A DNA stretch of 64,000 bases. Source: Agromyces humatus (GTDB lineage Bacteria; Actinomycetota; Actinomycetes; Actinomycetales; Microbacteriaceae). Where the stretch lies: the NCBI RefSeq assembly GCF_021228295.1, contig NZ_JAJQPD010000004.1:337174-401173 (forward strand), in the 5' to 3' direction. A model generated the notes under the pieces. It made no database searches, was not told where the DNA came from, and saw nothing but the letters and a program-made list of their open reading frames with translations. Position 1 is the first letter of the stretch, and each line of letters begins with the position of its first letter. Below are positions 31,850 to 41,814 of the stretch, in pieces. The translations under genes and the position numbers were made by a program.

Positions 31850-34372
31850 ATGGCAGAAGCGGGCAGCGGCAGGGTTCGGCACCGCCTTGCCAGGGTCGCG
31901 ATCGTCTCGACCGTCGCAGTCATGAGCATGCTCGCGCCAGCGCTCGCGGCGATACCCGCCTATGCTGCGGACTACTCCACTGCGCTGGCCCGGGCGCCGT
32001 ACCTGACCGACCTGACCGGTCTCCACGTCAACATCAACTGGGCTACTGACAAGTCCGCCACCGTGGGCACCCTCAGGTGGGGGCCCGTCTCGGACGGCGC
32101 CTGCCAGCTCACCTCGACCGCGACGGCGAGCCGCGTTTCCGTGACGATCGGCAAGCTCGGGCGGTATCAGTGGAAGGTCCCGCTCAACCTCCCGGCGACC
32201 GGCACCTACTGCTACCGCCCCTACTTGGCGACGACCGACCTGCTCGGCACCGCCGCATCGCCAACATTCACGACACAGGTGCCGGCCGGGTCGACCGACC
32301 CGTTCAGTTTCGCCGTCTTCGGCGACTGGGGGCTGGTGGATGCCTCGGGCGTGAACGCCGAGCAGACCGGTGTCATGTCCGGGATCGCGGAGGCGGGGGT
32401 GCGGTTCGCCGTGACGACCGGCGACAACGGATATCCGTCGGGCAGTCAGACGAACTACGGCGATCTCCAGCAGACCGGCGGCAACACGAGCGCGATCTTC
32501 GGACCCGACTTCTGGACGCTCGCCGGGCCGACCGTTCCGCTCTTCACGACCCCCGGCAACCACGGGTTGAGCGGGACGACGGAGATCAAGACGTGGACTC
32601 AGGATGTCGTGGTCGCCGAGTCCGGCGGGCGGTACCAGAACGAGGTCTACTGCTGCGTCAACGGGACGTTCTCGGCGAACTACGGCAGCGCGTGGTATGC
32701 CTTCGACGCCGGGCCCGCCCGCTTCTACATCCTCACTTCTGCCTGGGGTAACACCAACAGGGGAACGGCCAACGTGTACGCGAACGACTACGCGGCGCAC
32801 TTCGTGCCCGGCGCGCCCGAGTACGAGTGGCTCAAGCAGGATCTCGAGACACATCCGAGAGCGGTGAAGTTCGCGTTCTCGCATTACCCGTTCTACTCCG
32901 ACAGCGCGACGGAGGCCTCCGACACGTACCTTCAGGGCCCGAACAGCCTCGAAGGGCTGCTCGGCAGCCACGGAGTCGACTTCGTCTTCAACGGCCATGC
33001 CCATAACTACCAGCGCAATCTCCGCAGTGCATCGGGGATGCCGGTCACCTACGTCACGGGCGGCGGCGGCGCCAAGGTCGGGCCCGTCGGTCCGTGCAGC
33101 GCAATCAACGCGTATGCCATCGGCTGGTCGAATTCCAAGGCCAAGGGATACGCGTGTGGTGCGGCGACGGTGCCGACGAGCAAGGCGCAGGTGTTCCACT
33201 TCCTCGAGGTGACGGTGGCAGGGTCGACGATCACGGTAGAGCCGACCGACTCGACCGGTCAGACGTTCGATGTGCAGACGTACGATCTCAACGCCACAGC
33301 CCCCCAAACCGTCATCGATTCCGCGCCGCCCGCCGCGACGACAGCGACGACCGCGACGATCGACTTCCACTCGACGTCGAACCCCGCCACGTTCACCTGC
33401 GCTGTCGACGGTGAGGCCGCTGTGCCGTGCACCAGTCCGCTCACGCTCGAGTCGCTCGCCGAGGGCGTGCACAGTGTCGCGGTCGCAGCCACGACGACAG
33501 CCGGCACCGATCCGACACCCGCGACCGCGTCGTGGCAGGTCGACACCACGGCACCGGCGGCGCCGCTCGGACTCGCGGCCTCTCCGGGACCCGGCACGGT
33601 GCAACTCGTCTGGCAGCCGGCGACCGACCCGAGCGGCATCGACGACTACATGGTCACTCGCGACGGCGCACCGCTCACGACCACCGGCGGCGCCCAATTC
33701 ACGGATGCGGCGGTCACAGCGGGCGCAACGTACACCTACTCGGTGAGCGCGACGGATGGCGCGGGCAACCAGTCCGCGCCGAGCGAGTCTGTCACGACGA
33801 CGGTTCCGTCCTCGATCCCCGTGATCTTCAGCGATGGGTTCGAAACGGGTACCCTGTCGGCCTGGACGACGCGGTCGGGGCTCACTGTGCAAACCGAAGA
33901 GACACACAACGGGGCATACGCGGCCCGCGCGACGACGACCAACGGCGCCACCTATGCAAAGAAGACCCTTCCCGCAACCTACGCCGACGGGTACGCGCGA
34001 GTGTGGTACAAACCGATCAGCACCCAGAGCCAGGTCAACATCCTGCGCTTCCGCGCCATCGACGGCACCTCACTCGGGTATCTCTATGCCACGCCGGCGG
34101 GTGCCCTCGCGTATCGCAACGAGGCGGCGGGCACCGCGATTGCGACGAGCGCGACGATCCCCGCGGGGTCGGGCTGGCACGCGCTCGAGTTGCACACGAC
34201 GACGACAGGGCTGCTCGAGGTGTGGGTGGACGGCGTGTCCGCGCTGTCCACGACGACGAGCCTCTCGACATCACCTGTCGGCCAGTTCCAGATCGGTGAG
34301 GTGAATGCCGGGCGCACCTATGACGTGGTGTTCGACGACGCCGCATTCGCGACGGCGCGCGTCGGACCCTGA
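31850..34372 (+). CDS. Secreted purple-acid-phosphatase-like metallophosphoesterase with Fn3 and lectin-like C-terminus
   Basis: An 840-residue secreted protein. After a signal peptide (ends near AYAADYS) there is an N-terminal Fn3-like domain. The metallophosphatase then follows, with a complete set of metal motifs: AVFGDWG, VTTGDNGYPS, TTPGNHG, FSHYPFY and FNGHAHNYQR (about residues 160-385). A second region (about 490-650) holds two Fn3-type beta domains. The last ~190 residues (FSDGFETGTLSAW ...) are a jelly-roll, LamG-like domain that could bind glycan. It lies 104 bases after the GH99-like gene. A GTG at 31817 is an alternative start. Confidence 0.83.
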   Translation: MAEAGSGRVRHRLARVAIVSTVAVMSMLAPALAAIPAYAADYSTALARAPYLTDLTGLHVNINWATDKSATVGTLRWGPVSDGACQLTSTATASRVSVTIGKLGRYQWKVPLNLPATGTYCYRPYLATTDLLGTAASPTFTTQVPAGSTDPFSFAVFGDWGLVDASGVNAEQTGVMSGIAEAGVRFAVTTGDNGYPSGSQTNYGDLQQTGGNTSAIFGPDFWTLAGPTVPLFTTPGNHGLSGTTEIKTWTQDVVVAESGGRYQNEVYCCVNGTFSANYGSAWYAFDAGPARFYILTSAWGNTNRGTANVYANDYAAHFVPGAPEYEWLKQDLETHPRAVKFAFSHYPFYSDSATEASDTYLQGPNSLEGLLGSHGVDFVFNGHAHNYQRNLRSASGMPVTYVTGGGGAKVGPVGPCSAINAYAIGWSNSKAKGYACGAATVPTSKAQVFHFLEVTVAGSTITVEPTDSTGQTFDVQTYDLNATAPQTVIDSAPPAATTATTATIDFHSTSNPATFTCAVDGEAAVPCTSPLTLESLAEGVHSVAVAATTTAGTDPTPATASWQVDTTAPAAPLGLAASPGPGTVQLVWQPATDPSGIDDYMVTRDGAPLTTTGGAQFTDAAVTAGATYTYSVSATDGAGNQSAPSESVTTTVPSSIPVIFSDGFETGTLSAWTTRSGLTVQTEETHNGAYAARATTTNGATYAKKTLPATYADGYARVWYKPISTQSQVNILRFRAIDGTSLGYLYATPAGALAYRNEAAGTAIATSATIPAGSGWHALELHTTTTGLLEVWVDGVSALSTTTSLSTSPVGQFQIGEVNAGRTYDVVFDDAAFATARVGP

Positions 34373-34389
34373 CTCCTCAAGCCACCGAC

Positions 34390-35088
34390 CTACAGCAACC
34401 GACGCGCATTCGCCCACGCCGTGAGTTCGTGCCGGCTCGAGAGCTGCAGCTTGCGCAGCACGGCCGACACATGCGTCTCGACCGTCTTGGTCGAGATGAA
34501 GAGCTCGGCCGCCACTTCTTTGTAGGCGTAGCCGCGCGCGATGAGGCGCATGACCTCCTGCTCGCGCGCCGACAGCCGATCGAGTTCGTCGCTCGCGGCG
34601 GCGGTCTCGCCGACCGCCGCCCCGAACGCGTCGAGCACGAACCCCGCGAGCTTCGGCGAGAACACGGCGTCTCCGCCCGCGACCGCGTGCACCGCGCGGC
34701 TCACATCGGCCCCCGATGAGCCTTTGGTGATGTACCCGCGCGCCCCGGCACGGATGACCCCGACCACGTCTTCGGCCTTGTCCGAGACGCTCAGGGCCAG
34801 GAAGCGGGTGCCCGGCACGCTCGGCGCCGCGCGCCGGATCACCTCGGCCCCGCCTGTGGTGCCGGCAGGCACGGCGAGCCCCGGCAGGTGCACGTCGAGC
34901 AGCACGACGTCGGGAGCGACATCCGTCACCACTCGCACCGCGGATTCGACGTCGTGCGCCTCGCCGACCACCTCGATCGAATCGGCGAGGTCGGCCTTCA
35001 GGCCCGATCGGAAGATCGAGTGGTCGTCGACCACCACGACGCGCACGGTCGGGCGCGCCTCGAGTGCGCGATCGGATGCCTCAGCCAC
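34390..35088 (-). CDS. LuxR-type response regulator of a PspC system
   Basis: A 232-residue regulator. The receiver has VVVVDDHSIFRSG and the phosphoacceptor in VVLLDVHLPGLAVP (Asp about residue 65). The LuxR helix-turn-helix is LSAREQEVMRLIARGYAYKEVA, then STKTVETHVSAVLRKL. GTG 35088 overlaps the kinase gene by 8 bases. With the PspC kinase and the divergent PspC protein it forms the actinobacterial module similar to the LiaFSR/MacRS class. Confidence 0.93.
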   Translation of the reverse strand: MAEASDRALEARPTVRVVVVDDHSIFRSGLKADLADSIEVVGEAHDVESAVRVVTDVAPDVVLLDVHLPGLAVPAGTTGGAEVIRRAAPSVPGTRFLALSVSDKAEDVVGVIRAGARGYITKGSSGADVSRAVHAVAGGDAVFSPKLAGFVLDAFGAAVGETAAASDELDRLSAREQEVMRLIARGYAYKEVAAELFISTKTVETHVSAVLRKLQLSSRHELTAWANARRLL

Positions 35089-36403
35089 GGCCGTTCTCCG
35101 ATCCCACGCGTTCGGCGGGGTAGCGCAGCCGCACCTCGGTGCCGACTCCGCCGGCGCCCGGCCGCACCTCACCCGAACCGCCGACCCGGCGCATGCGACC
35201 GATGATCGACTGGCGCACGCCGAGCCGGTCGCCCGGCACGTCGGCGAGCGCGAACCCCGGGCCGCGGTCGCGCACGAACACCTCGACCGACTCAGGGCTC
35301 GACTCCACGTACACCGACACCTCTCCCCCGGCGTGCCTCGCCGCGTTCAGCATGGCCTCACGGGCGGCCGCCGCGAGTTCGCCGCTCGCCCGCTCGCGCG
35401 ACTCCCCGACCACGACCACGTCGAACGTGACGGGGTAGTCGATCTCGAGGGCGCCGCCGTAGTCGCGCAGGTCGGTCGCGAGGTTGCTGTCGAGGGGCGC
35501 ATCACCCGCGAAGAGCCAGTCGCGCAGCTCGCGCTCCTGTGCGCGGGCGATGCGGGCGACCTCGCTCGTGGCGCCCGCCCGGTTCTGGATGAGGGCGAGG
35601 GTCTGCAGCACCGAGTCGTGCAGGTGCGCGGCGATCTCGCTGCGCTCCTCCTCACGGATGCGCCGGGTGCGCTCGGCCGTGAGGTCGCGCCACTGCGCGA
35701 TGAGCGTCGGTGCGAAGACGAGCGCGATGCCCACAAGGGCGGCGAGCGCGGTGAATGCGGCGCCGAACGTCTTCGTCGTGGTCGTGGACTGGCCGAGCAC
35801 GACCACGAAGACGAGCACGGTGACCGAGAGCATCGCCGTCGCGGCGATGCGGATCGTCAGCTCGTGGCGCGGCCCCCGGATCGACTCGGCCCGGTCGATG
35901 AACGTCGCCCACGCACCGGCCGCGACGGCCGCACCGATGCCGGCCAGGGTCGGGCCGAACCAGGTGCCGACGGCGGCGACGTACCCAGGACCCGAGGCCT
36001 GTGTCAGCCACACCGGAACGAGGCAGACGGTCGACGCCGCGATCAGGATCCACGCGACCGGTGCGCTGCGGCTCGGCCGCTCGTCGCCCGGCGCCCACGG
36101 CGTCAACGCCCACAGCCAGAGGTAGAGCAGCAGCCCCGCGCCGGCGGCGAGGCTCGCGACGATGAACGCGGTGCGCACGATCCACACCGGCCAGCCGAGG
36201 TGCTCGGCGAGGCCCGCCGACACGCCGGTGGCCACGCAGGCCCGGGGCCGGGTCATCCGGCGTTCGGAGGGAAGGGTCGGAGCCGCCTCGGCCGTGCCGT
36301 CGGCTGATGCCGTGCTGCCGGCACCGGCCGCGGGCACGCCTGAGCCGGCGGGCACGTCGGGCCCCGGGGCATCCGCCGCCCGCGCCGCACCGCTGGTCTC
36401 CAT
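35081..36403 (-). CDS. PspC-domain sensor histidine kinase
   Basis: A 440-residue kinase. A PspC domain (RACVATGVSAGLAEHLGWPVW, about residues 60-110) is followed by more membrane helices, the phosphoacceptor helix ERSEIAAHLHDSVLQTL (His about 240), and an ATPase domain (REAMLNAARHAGG, RDRGPGFALADVPG). Such kinases are thought to sense cell-envelope stress. The first 55 residues are a low-complexity Ala/Pro/Gly stretch. ATG 36403 is 115 bases from the divergent PspC gene. Confidence 0.92.
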   Translation of the reverse strand: METSGAARAADAPGPDVPAGSGVPAAGAGSTASADGTAEAAPTLPSERRMTRPRACVATGVSAGLAEHLGWPVWIVRTAFIVASLAAGAGLLLYLWLWALTPWAPGDERPSRSAPVAWILIAASTVCLVPVWLTQASGPGYVAAVGTWFGPTLAGIGAAVAAGAWATFIDRAESIRGPRHELTIRIAATAMLSVTVLVFVVVLGQSTTTTKTFGAAFTALAALVGIALVFAPTLIAQWRDLTAERTRRIREEERSEIAAHLHDSVLQTLALIQNRAGATSEVARIARAQERELRDWLFAGDAPLDSNLATDLRDYGGALEIDYPVTFDVVVVGESRERASGELAAAAREAMLNAARHAGGEVSVYVESSPESVEVFVRDRGPGFALADVPGDRLGVRQSIIGRMRRVGGSGEVRPGAGGVGTEVRLRYPAERVGSENGRG

Positions 36404-36427
36404 GCCTGCAATCCAAGCAGACCCGGC

Positions 36428-36469
36428 CGCGACCACCCCGGGTCGCGACCGACGCTCAGGGTCGAATCA
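36428..36469. promoter_or_regulatory. Candidate operator in the PspC divergent promoter region
   Basis: CGCGACC (36428-36434) and GGTCGCG (36441-36447) form a perfect inverted repeat with a 6-base spacer. A nearby direct repeat TCAGGG-N5-TCAGGG follows to about 36469. Both lie between the divergent kinase and PspC genes and could bind the response regulator. Confidence 0.45.
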
Positions 36470-36518
36470 GGGATTCACCCCATGGCGGGCACCGAGCCGA
36501 CGCTGCCACCATCGAGAC

Positions 36519-38180
36519 ATGGAGACGAACCAGACCGCCCCCGGGGCAGGCCCAGTGCCGGAAGATGCGCAGGGGGACTCCGCGTCCGCCGGCCCGCAGG
36601 CCGAGGGGGCGGTCGGTTCGTCTTCTGCGAACCCCGCCGGATCGACGGGCGGTGGTGCGACCGCGGGCGGCACGACGGCGGATGCCTCGGGCCCCGGGTT
36701 CTACTCCTGGCTGCGCCGTCTCGGGGTGCCCCGCCGGGCCGGCTGGCTCGGCGGCGTGTGCGCCGGCGTCGGCGCCCGCCTCGGCATCGACCCGATCATC
36801 GTGCGCGGCATCGTCGTCGTGATCGCCGTGCTCGGCGCACCGTTCGTGCTGCTCTACGCGATCGCGTGGCTGCTGCTGCCCGACACCGAGGGCCAGATCC
36901 AGCTCGAGCGCCTCACCCGCGGCATCGTCGATCCCGCGATCGTCGGCATCGCCGTCATGGGCGTGATCGGCCTCATCCCGCTCGTGCAGGGCGGATGGCT
37001 CGGCTGGCGCTGGTGGCCCGAATGGTCGATCAGCGACCCCATCTTCGGCTTCAACCTCACCTGGCCGCTGCGCGTGCTGTGGGTGCTCATCGTCGTCGGC
37101 GCGATCATCGCGCTCGTCGTGTGGCTGGCGAGGCGCGCCGCGGCGGGCCCCCGGGCCGCTGCGACCGGGCAGGGCGGCCCGACTCCCCCCGCATACGGCG
37201 CGCCGGATGCCCCGACCGCGACCACCGCGACCACCCTCGCCTTCGCCGCCGGAGCCGCGAACACCGCGACGGCGCCGGCCGCGACATCCGCTGGGCCGAA
37301 CCCGGCCACCGAACCGCCCTTGCCCGCAGCCGGGGCTGATGCCGACGCCATCGCCGAATGGCGCGCCCAGCACGAGGCCTGGCGCGTCTCGCACGCCGAA
37401 TGGAAGGCCGGCCAGGCCGAGGCCGATCGCGAGGCCCGCGCTCGCGCCGCCGTCGAGAACAAGGCGCGGGCGCAAGAGCTGACCGCGCAAGCCGAGGCCG
37501 CGCGCGCCGCACGGCGGGCGCTCCGGCCACGAACGAGCGCCGCCTACGTCGTGACCGTGCTCGGTGTCGCGCTCATCGGCGGAGCGATCGCCGCCCTTCG
37601 GGCGCTCGGCGTACCCGGCACCGCGGGCTTCGCGATCCCGATCGCCCTCGCCGTCGCCGCGCTCGCCATCGCGGTCGGCATGCTGATCGCGGCACTGCGT
37701 CGTCGCCGCGCCGGGTTCCTCGCCTTCACGGCGATCATCGCCACCGTCGCGATGCTCACCGCCACCGCGGGCGCCTCGATCATGCCGCAGGGCGCACTCG
37801 TGCCGCCCGGGTACGGCATCTCACTCGACCACTCGCAGCGGCTCGTGCAGCCGTTCGGCGACGCCTACATGTACGCCTTCCCGACCGGCGACGGCGACAC
37901 CCCCGTCGTCGAACTGACCCAGGGCACGGGCAACACCTGGATCACGATCGACGAGAACGCGAGCGTCGTGCTCTTCGCGGCCGATGCCGGGGATGTGCGC
38001 GTGTACTCGGTCTCCCCCGACGGAATGGTCTCGCCGGTGCAGATCGACCCGGACGACGAGGTGCTCACGCTCGGCGGTGACCCGATCGTCAGTGACCGGG
38101 CCGAGAGCGGTGCCGACGTGCACCTCGTGCTGAATCAGACCTCCGGCGACGTGCACATCGAGATCCGCGAAGGAGCATGA
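36519..38180 (+). CDS. PspC-domain membrane protein
   Basis: A 553-residue membrane protein. The N-terminal ~65 residues are low-complexity and hydrophilic. The PspC domain follows (GVPRRAGWLGGVCAGVGARLG ... IAWLLLPDTEG, about residues 72-125) with extra helices. A long Ala-rich, partly coiled-coil cytosolic stretch (about 215-345) leads to further helices and a C-terminal soluble domain that resembles the LiaF/DUF2154 region. It is probably the regulatory partner of the divergent PspC kinase. ATG 36519 starts the protein, and the stop overlaps the next gene. Confidence 0.88.
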   Translation: METNQTAPGAGPVPEDAQGDSASAGPQAEGAVGSSSANPAGSTGGGATAGGTTADASGPGFYSWLRRLGVPRRAGWLGGVCAGVGARLGIDPIIVRGIVVVIAVLGAPFVLLYAIAWLLLPDTEGQIQLERLTRGIVDPAIVGIAVMGVIGLIPLVQGGWLGWRWWPEWSISDPIFGFNLTWPLRVLWVLIVVGAIIALVVWLARRAAAGPRAAATGQGGPTPPAYGAPDAPTATTATTLAFAAGAANTATAPAATSAGPNPATEPPLPAAGADADAIAEWRAQHEAWRVSHAEWKAGQAEADREARARAAVENKARAQELTAQAEAARAARRALRPRTSAAYVVTVLGVALIGGAIAALRALGVPGTAGFAIPIALAVAALAIAVGMLIAALRRRRAGFLAFTAIIATVAMLTATAGASIMPQGALVPPGYGISLDHSQRLVQPFGDAYMYAFPTGDGDTPVVELTQGTGNTWITIDENASVVLFAADAGDVRVYSVSPDGMVSPVQIDPDDEVLTLGGDPIVSDRAESGADVHLVLNQTSGDVHIEIREGA

Positions 38181-38668
38181 CCGTGACCGACACCACGAAC
38201 CCGGGCGACGCGAACGCCCGCGAGGCGAACTCCGGCGAGGCGAACTCCGGCGACACGACCGCCTTCGCCTCGACGCCCATCGACTCGAGCGTCGCCGACG
38301 CCGACCGCACCACGACCGTGCTGCCCGAGTGGGTCACGGCGGGGCAGACGCCCGCCGAGGCCGCGGTGATCGCGCCTCCCCCGGCCCCTGCCCCGGCTCC
38401 GGCGACAGCGCCCGCTCCGGCTGACACCGTCGCGCGTCCCACGATCCGCTGGGGCGCCCTCGTCTGGAGCCTGCTGTTCGGCGCCACCGCCGCGTTCACC
38501 CTGTGGGTGCTCATCGACCCGGCGCGTCGGCTCGCCGTCGGCGAATGGCTCACGACGCTGAACCCGCTCGCGGCCGCCCTCTACGGGCTCATCGCCGTCG
38601 GGGTGATCCTCGCGCTGTTCGGCGTCGTGGGCCTCATCCGCCGGGGCGAGCGCGCCCGCCGCGCCTGA
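38177..38668 (+). CDS. Small membrane protein with Ala/Pro-rich N-terminus
   Basis: A 163-residue protein: a hydrophilic first ~90 residues (duplicated EANSGEANSGD near residue 15 and an Ala/Pro run near residue 70), then two transmembrane helices and a short basic tail. The ATGA overlap with the PspC gene shows it belongs to the same unit. No family was recognised. The N-terminal segment looks disordered and could be cytosolic. Confidence 0.75.
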   Translation: MTVTDTTNPGDANAREANSGEANSGDTTAFASTPIDSSVADADRTTTVLPEWVTAGQTPAEAAVIAPPPAPAPAPATAPAPADTVARPTIRWGALVWSLLFGATAAFTLWVLIDPARRLAVGEWLTTLNPLAAALYGLIAVGVILALFGVVGLIRRGERARRA

Positions 38669-38703
38669 CCGCCCGCGCCTGACCGCCCGCCCGCGCCTGA
38701 CCG
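38656..38703 (+). repeat. Triple tandem repeat spanning a stop codon
   Basis: CGCGCCTGACCG occurs three times at the end of the preceding gene. The first copy carries the gene's TGA stop. It resembles the stop-codon duplications at 1080, 47077 and 51031. Confidence 0.7.
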
Positions 38704-38724
38704 CGTGCGCGGCTCCTGAGTTCG

Positions 38725-39993
<1,269 letters not shown>

Positions 39994-39994
39994 G

Positions 39995-40432
39995 TCAGCC
40001 GAGCGCGACGCGCACTTGCGCCTTGCCGAGCACGGTGTCGTCGCCGAGCTTCACGGTGAGGTCGATGCGGGCGACTGCCGCGGACTCGTCGAGCTGGCCG
40101 ACCTTCGCGACGACCGTGACGAGCGCGCCCTGCTCGGGGTCGACGACCACCGGACGGGTGAACTTCACCTGGTAGTCGGCGACCCGGCCGGGGTCGCCCG
40201 CCCAGTCGACGACCGGCTGCACGGCGAATCCCATGGTGAGCATGCCGTGCGCGAGCACGCCGGGCAGGCCCACCGAAGCGGCGACGTCGTCGCGGTAGTG
40301 GATGGGGTTGAAGTCACCCGACGCGCCGGCGTAGCGCACGAGCGAGTCGCGGGTGAGGGGGAACTCGCGTTCGGCGACGACGTCACCCACGGTGAGCGTG
40401 GCGAAGTCGGGGGCGGCGGTGGCGGAGGCCAT
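39995..40432 (-). CDS. hadB: MaoC-type (R)-3-hydroxyacyl dehydratase subunit, HadB-like
   Basis: A 145-residue single-hotdog protein. The hydratase-2 motif is present: GASGDFNPIHYRDDVAASVGLPGVLAHGM (about residues 36-64), including the catalytic Asp and His. It would dehydrate 3-hydroxyacyl thioesters with its HadA partner, in fatty-acid or related elongation. Its start overlaps the end of hadA. The had-had-murB order is common in actinobacteria. Confidence 0.9.
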   Translation of the reverse strand: MASATAAPDFATLTVGDVVAEREFPLTRDSLVRYAGASGDFNPIHYRDDVAASVGLPGVLAHGMLTMGFAVQPVVDWAGDPGRVADYQVKFTRPVVVDPEQGALVTVVAKVGQLDESAAVARIDLTVKLGDDTVLGKAQVRVALG

Positions 40433-40878
40433 CAGTCTTCTCCTCGGATCACGATCGTCGAGATCGCGGTGACGACGGGCGAGCCGGACTCGTCGGCGAT
40501 CGCCGACTGGGCCGTGACGATCGAGTGCGGACCGAGGGTCTTCACGCTCGACACGGTGAGGGTCGCGGTGAGCAGGTCGCCCGCGACGATCGGCCGCGTC
40601 GAGATGAAGCGTTGGTCGCCGTGCACGACGCGCGAGAAATCGATGCCGGAGGCGGGGTCGGCCAGGAGTTGCGCGATCGCGTGCTCCTGCACGACGACCG
40701 CGAACGTCGGAGGCGCGACGACATCGTCGTAGCCTGCGGCACGCGCGGCCTCGGGGTCGAGGTTGATCGGGTTCGTCGCGAACACGGCGCGCGCGAACTC
40801 GCGCACCTTCTCACGACCGACGAGGTACGGCTCGGTGGGCGGGAAGACCCGCCCCTGCAGCTCGGGGTTCAGTGGCAC
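40432..40878 (-). CDS. hadA: MaoC-family dehydratase N-terminal-type subunit, HadA-like
   Basis: A 148-residue hotdog-fold protein (VFPPTEPYLVGREKVREFA; NPINLDPEAARAAGYDDVVAPPTFA). HadA-like subunits lack the catalytic dyad and help bind the acyl chain, and they pair with HadB. TAGACT (40885-40890) is six bases before GTG 40878, which fixes the start and predicts a leaderless transcript for hadA-hadB-murB. Confidence 0.9.
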   Translation of the reverse strand: MPLNPELQGRVFPPTEPYLVGREKVREFARAVFATNPINLDPEAARAAGYDDVVAPPTFAVVVQEHAIAQLLADPASGIDFSRVVHGDQRFISTRPIVAGDLLTATLTVSSVKTLGPHSIVTAQSAIADESGSPVVTAISTIVIRGED

Positions 40879-40899
40879 CCCGACAGTCTATTCGGGGGC

Positions 40900-41047
40900 G
40901 GGTTGAGGAGCGACGCAGGGTGGGTTGAGGAGCGACGCAGGCGTTGGGTCGAGGAGGCGCGCAGCGCCGTCTCGAGACCAGCGTCTCGAAACCCGGATGC
41001 CACCACCTCGGGTTTCGAGACGGCGCTGACGCGCCTCCTCAACCCGC
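40900..41047. repeat. Cluster of REP-like inverted repeats
   Basis: GGGTTGAGGAGCGACGCAGG appears twice, then GGGTCGAGGAGGCGC, CGTCTCGAGACC and GGGTTTCGAGACGG...GCGCCTCCTCAACCC. It is the longest cluster in the window and fills the gap between the divergent hadA promoter and the DUF937 gene end. Confidence 0.7.
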
Positions 41048-41060
41048 CAAGCTCAGGGAC

Positions 41061-41705
41061 TCAGCGCTTGCCGCCGCCGAGCAGCCCGCCGAGGATGTCG
41101 CCGAGGCCGCCGCCGCCCGAGCCGCCCGACGCGCCGCCGCCGCCGCCGAGGAGCCCACCGAGCAGGTCGCCGAGGCCACCGCCGCCGCCGCTCGGAGCGC
41201 CACCACCGCCGCCGAGGAGCCCGCCGAGGATGTCGCCGATGCCGCCGCCCTCGCCGCCGCCCTCGCCATCGCCAGCCTCGGCCTGCGCCGCGGGCGCCTG
41301 CTGCTTCTTCTGGAACTGCGCCGCAAGGAAGCTCATCACGATCGGTGCGAGGATCGGCAGCAGCTTGACGACCACGCCGCCGATGCCGCCGCCCGACTTC
41401 GTGTCGAGCGCGTTCACGACCTGGTCGGTGTTGCCGCCGAACACGTTCTTCACGATCTTCTCGCCATCGGCCTCGTCGACATCGCCGAGGTTCACGCCGC
41501 CCCGCACGAGTTGCGGATCGTGCTGCGCGACGGCCTTCTCGAGCGATGCCGCGCCCGCGGGGTCGGTGGCGTTCGCGCCCATGCCGGCGAGCAGTGCCGG
41601 CAGCGCCTCGTTCACGGCGCTCGTCGCCGTCGCCTCGTCGACGCCGAGCTTCGCGGCGATGTCGCCGATCGGCAGGTCGGCGATGATGTCTTCGATTCCA
41701 GCCAT
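41061..41705 (-). CDS. DUF937 domain protein with Gly-rich repeat tail
   Basis: A 214-residue protein. The N-terminal ~115 residues match DUF937 (DLPIGDIAAKLGVDEATATSAVNEALPALLAGM; GGNTDQVVNAL). A hydrophobic helix follows (LLPILAPIVMSFLAAQ). The last ~70 residues are three near-copies of GGGLGD(I/L)LGGLLGGGG with Ala/Ser spacers, a low-complexity, probably self-associating tail. ATG 41705 is chosen over the upstream TTG/ATG. Function unknown. Confidence 0.85.
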   Translation of the reverse strand: MAGIEDIIADLPIGDIAAKLGVDEATATSAVNEALPALLAGMGANATDPAGAASLEKAVAQHDPQLVRGGVNLGDVDEADGEKIVKNVFGGNTDQVVNALDTKSGGGIGGVVVKLLPILAPIVMSFLAAQFQKKQQAPAAQAEAGDGEGGGEGGGIGDILGGLLGGGGGAPSGGGGGLGDLLGGLLGGGGGASGGSGGGGLGDILGGLLGGGKR

Positions 41706-41814
41706 TGCGCGTTCCCCAATCTGCACGCCCCGCCGTCGGGGCGCCCCGGGATCACCGTATCGTCGCGAGCGTGCCGCGCGGAAGGGACATCCGCCCGCGT
41801 CTGCTGCTGCAGGC

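Noticed and set aside
31661..33907. A 748-codon open frame antisense to the metallophosphatase gene
   Set aside because: Long antisense frames are expected in GC-rich genes. The sense strand has all catalytic motifs, and the antisense product is Arg/Gly-rich with no recognisable domain.
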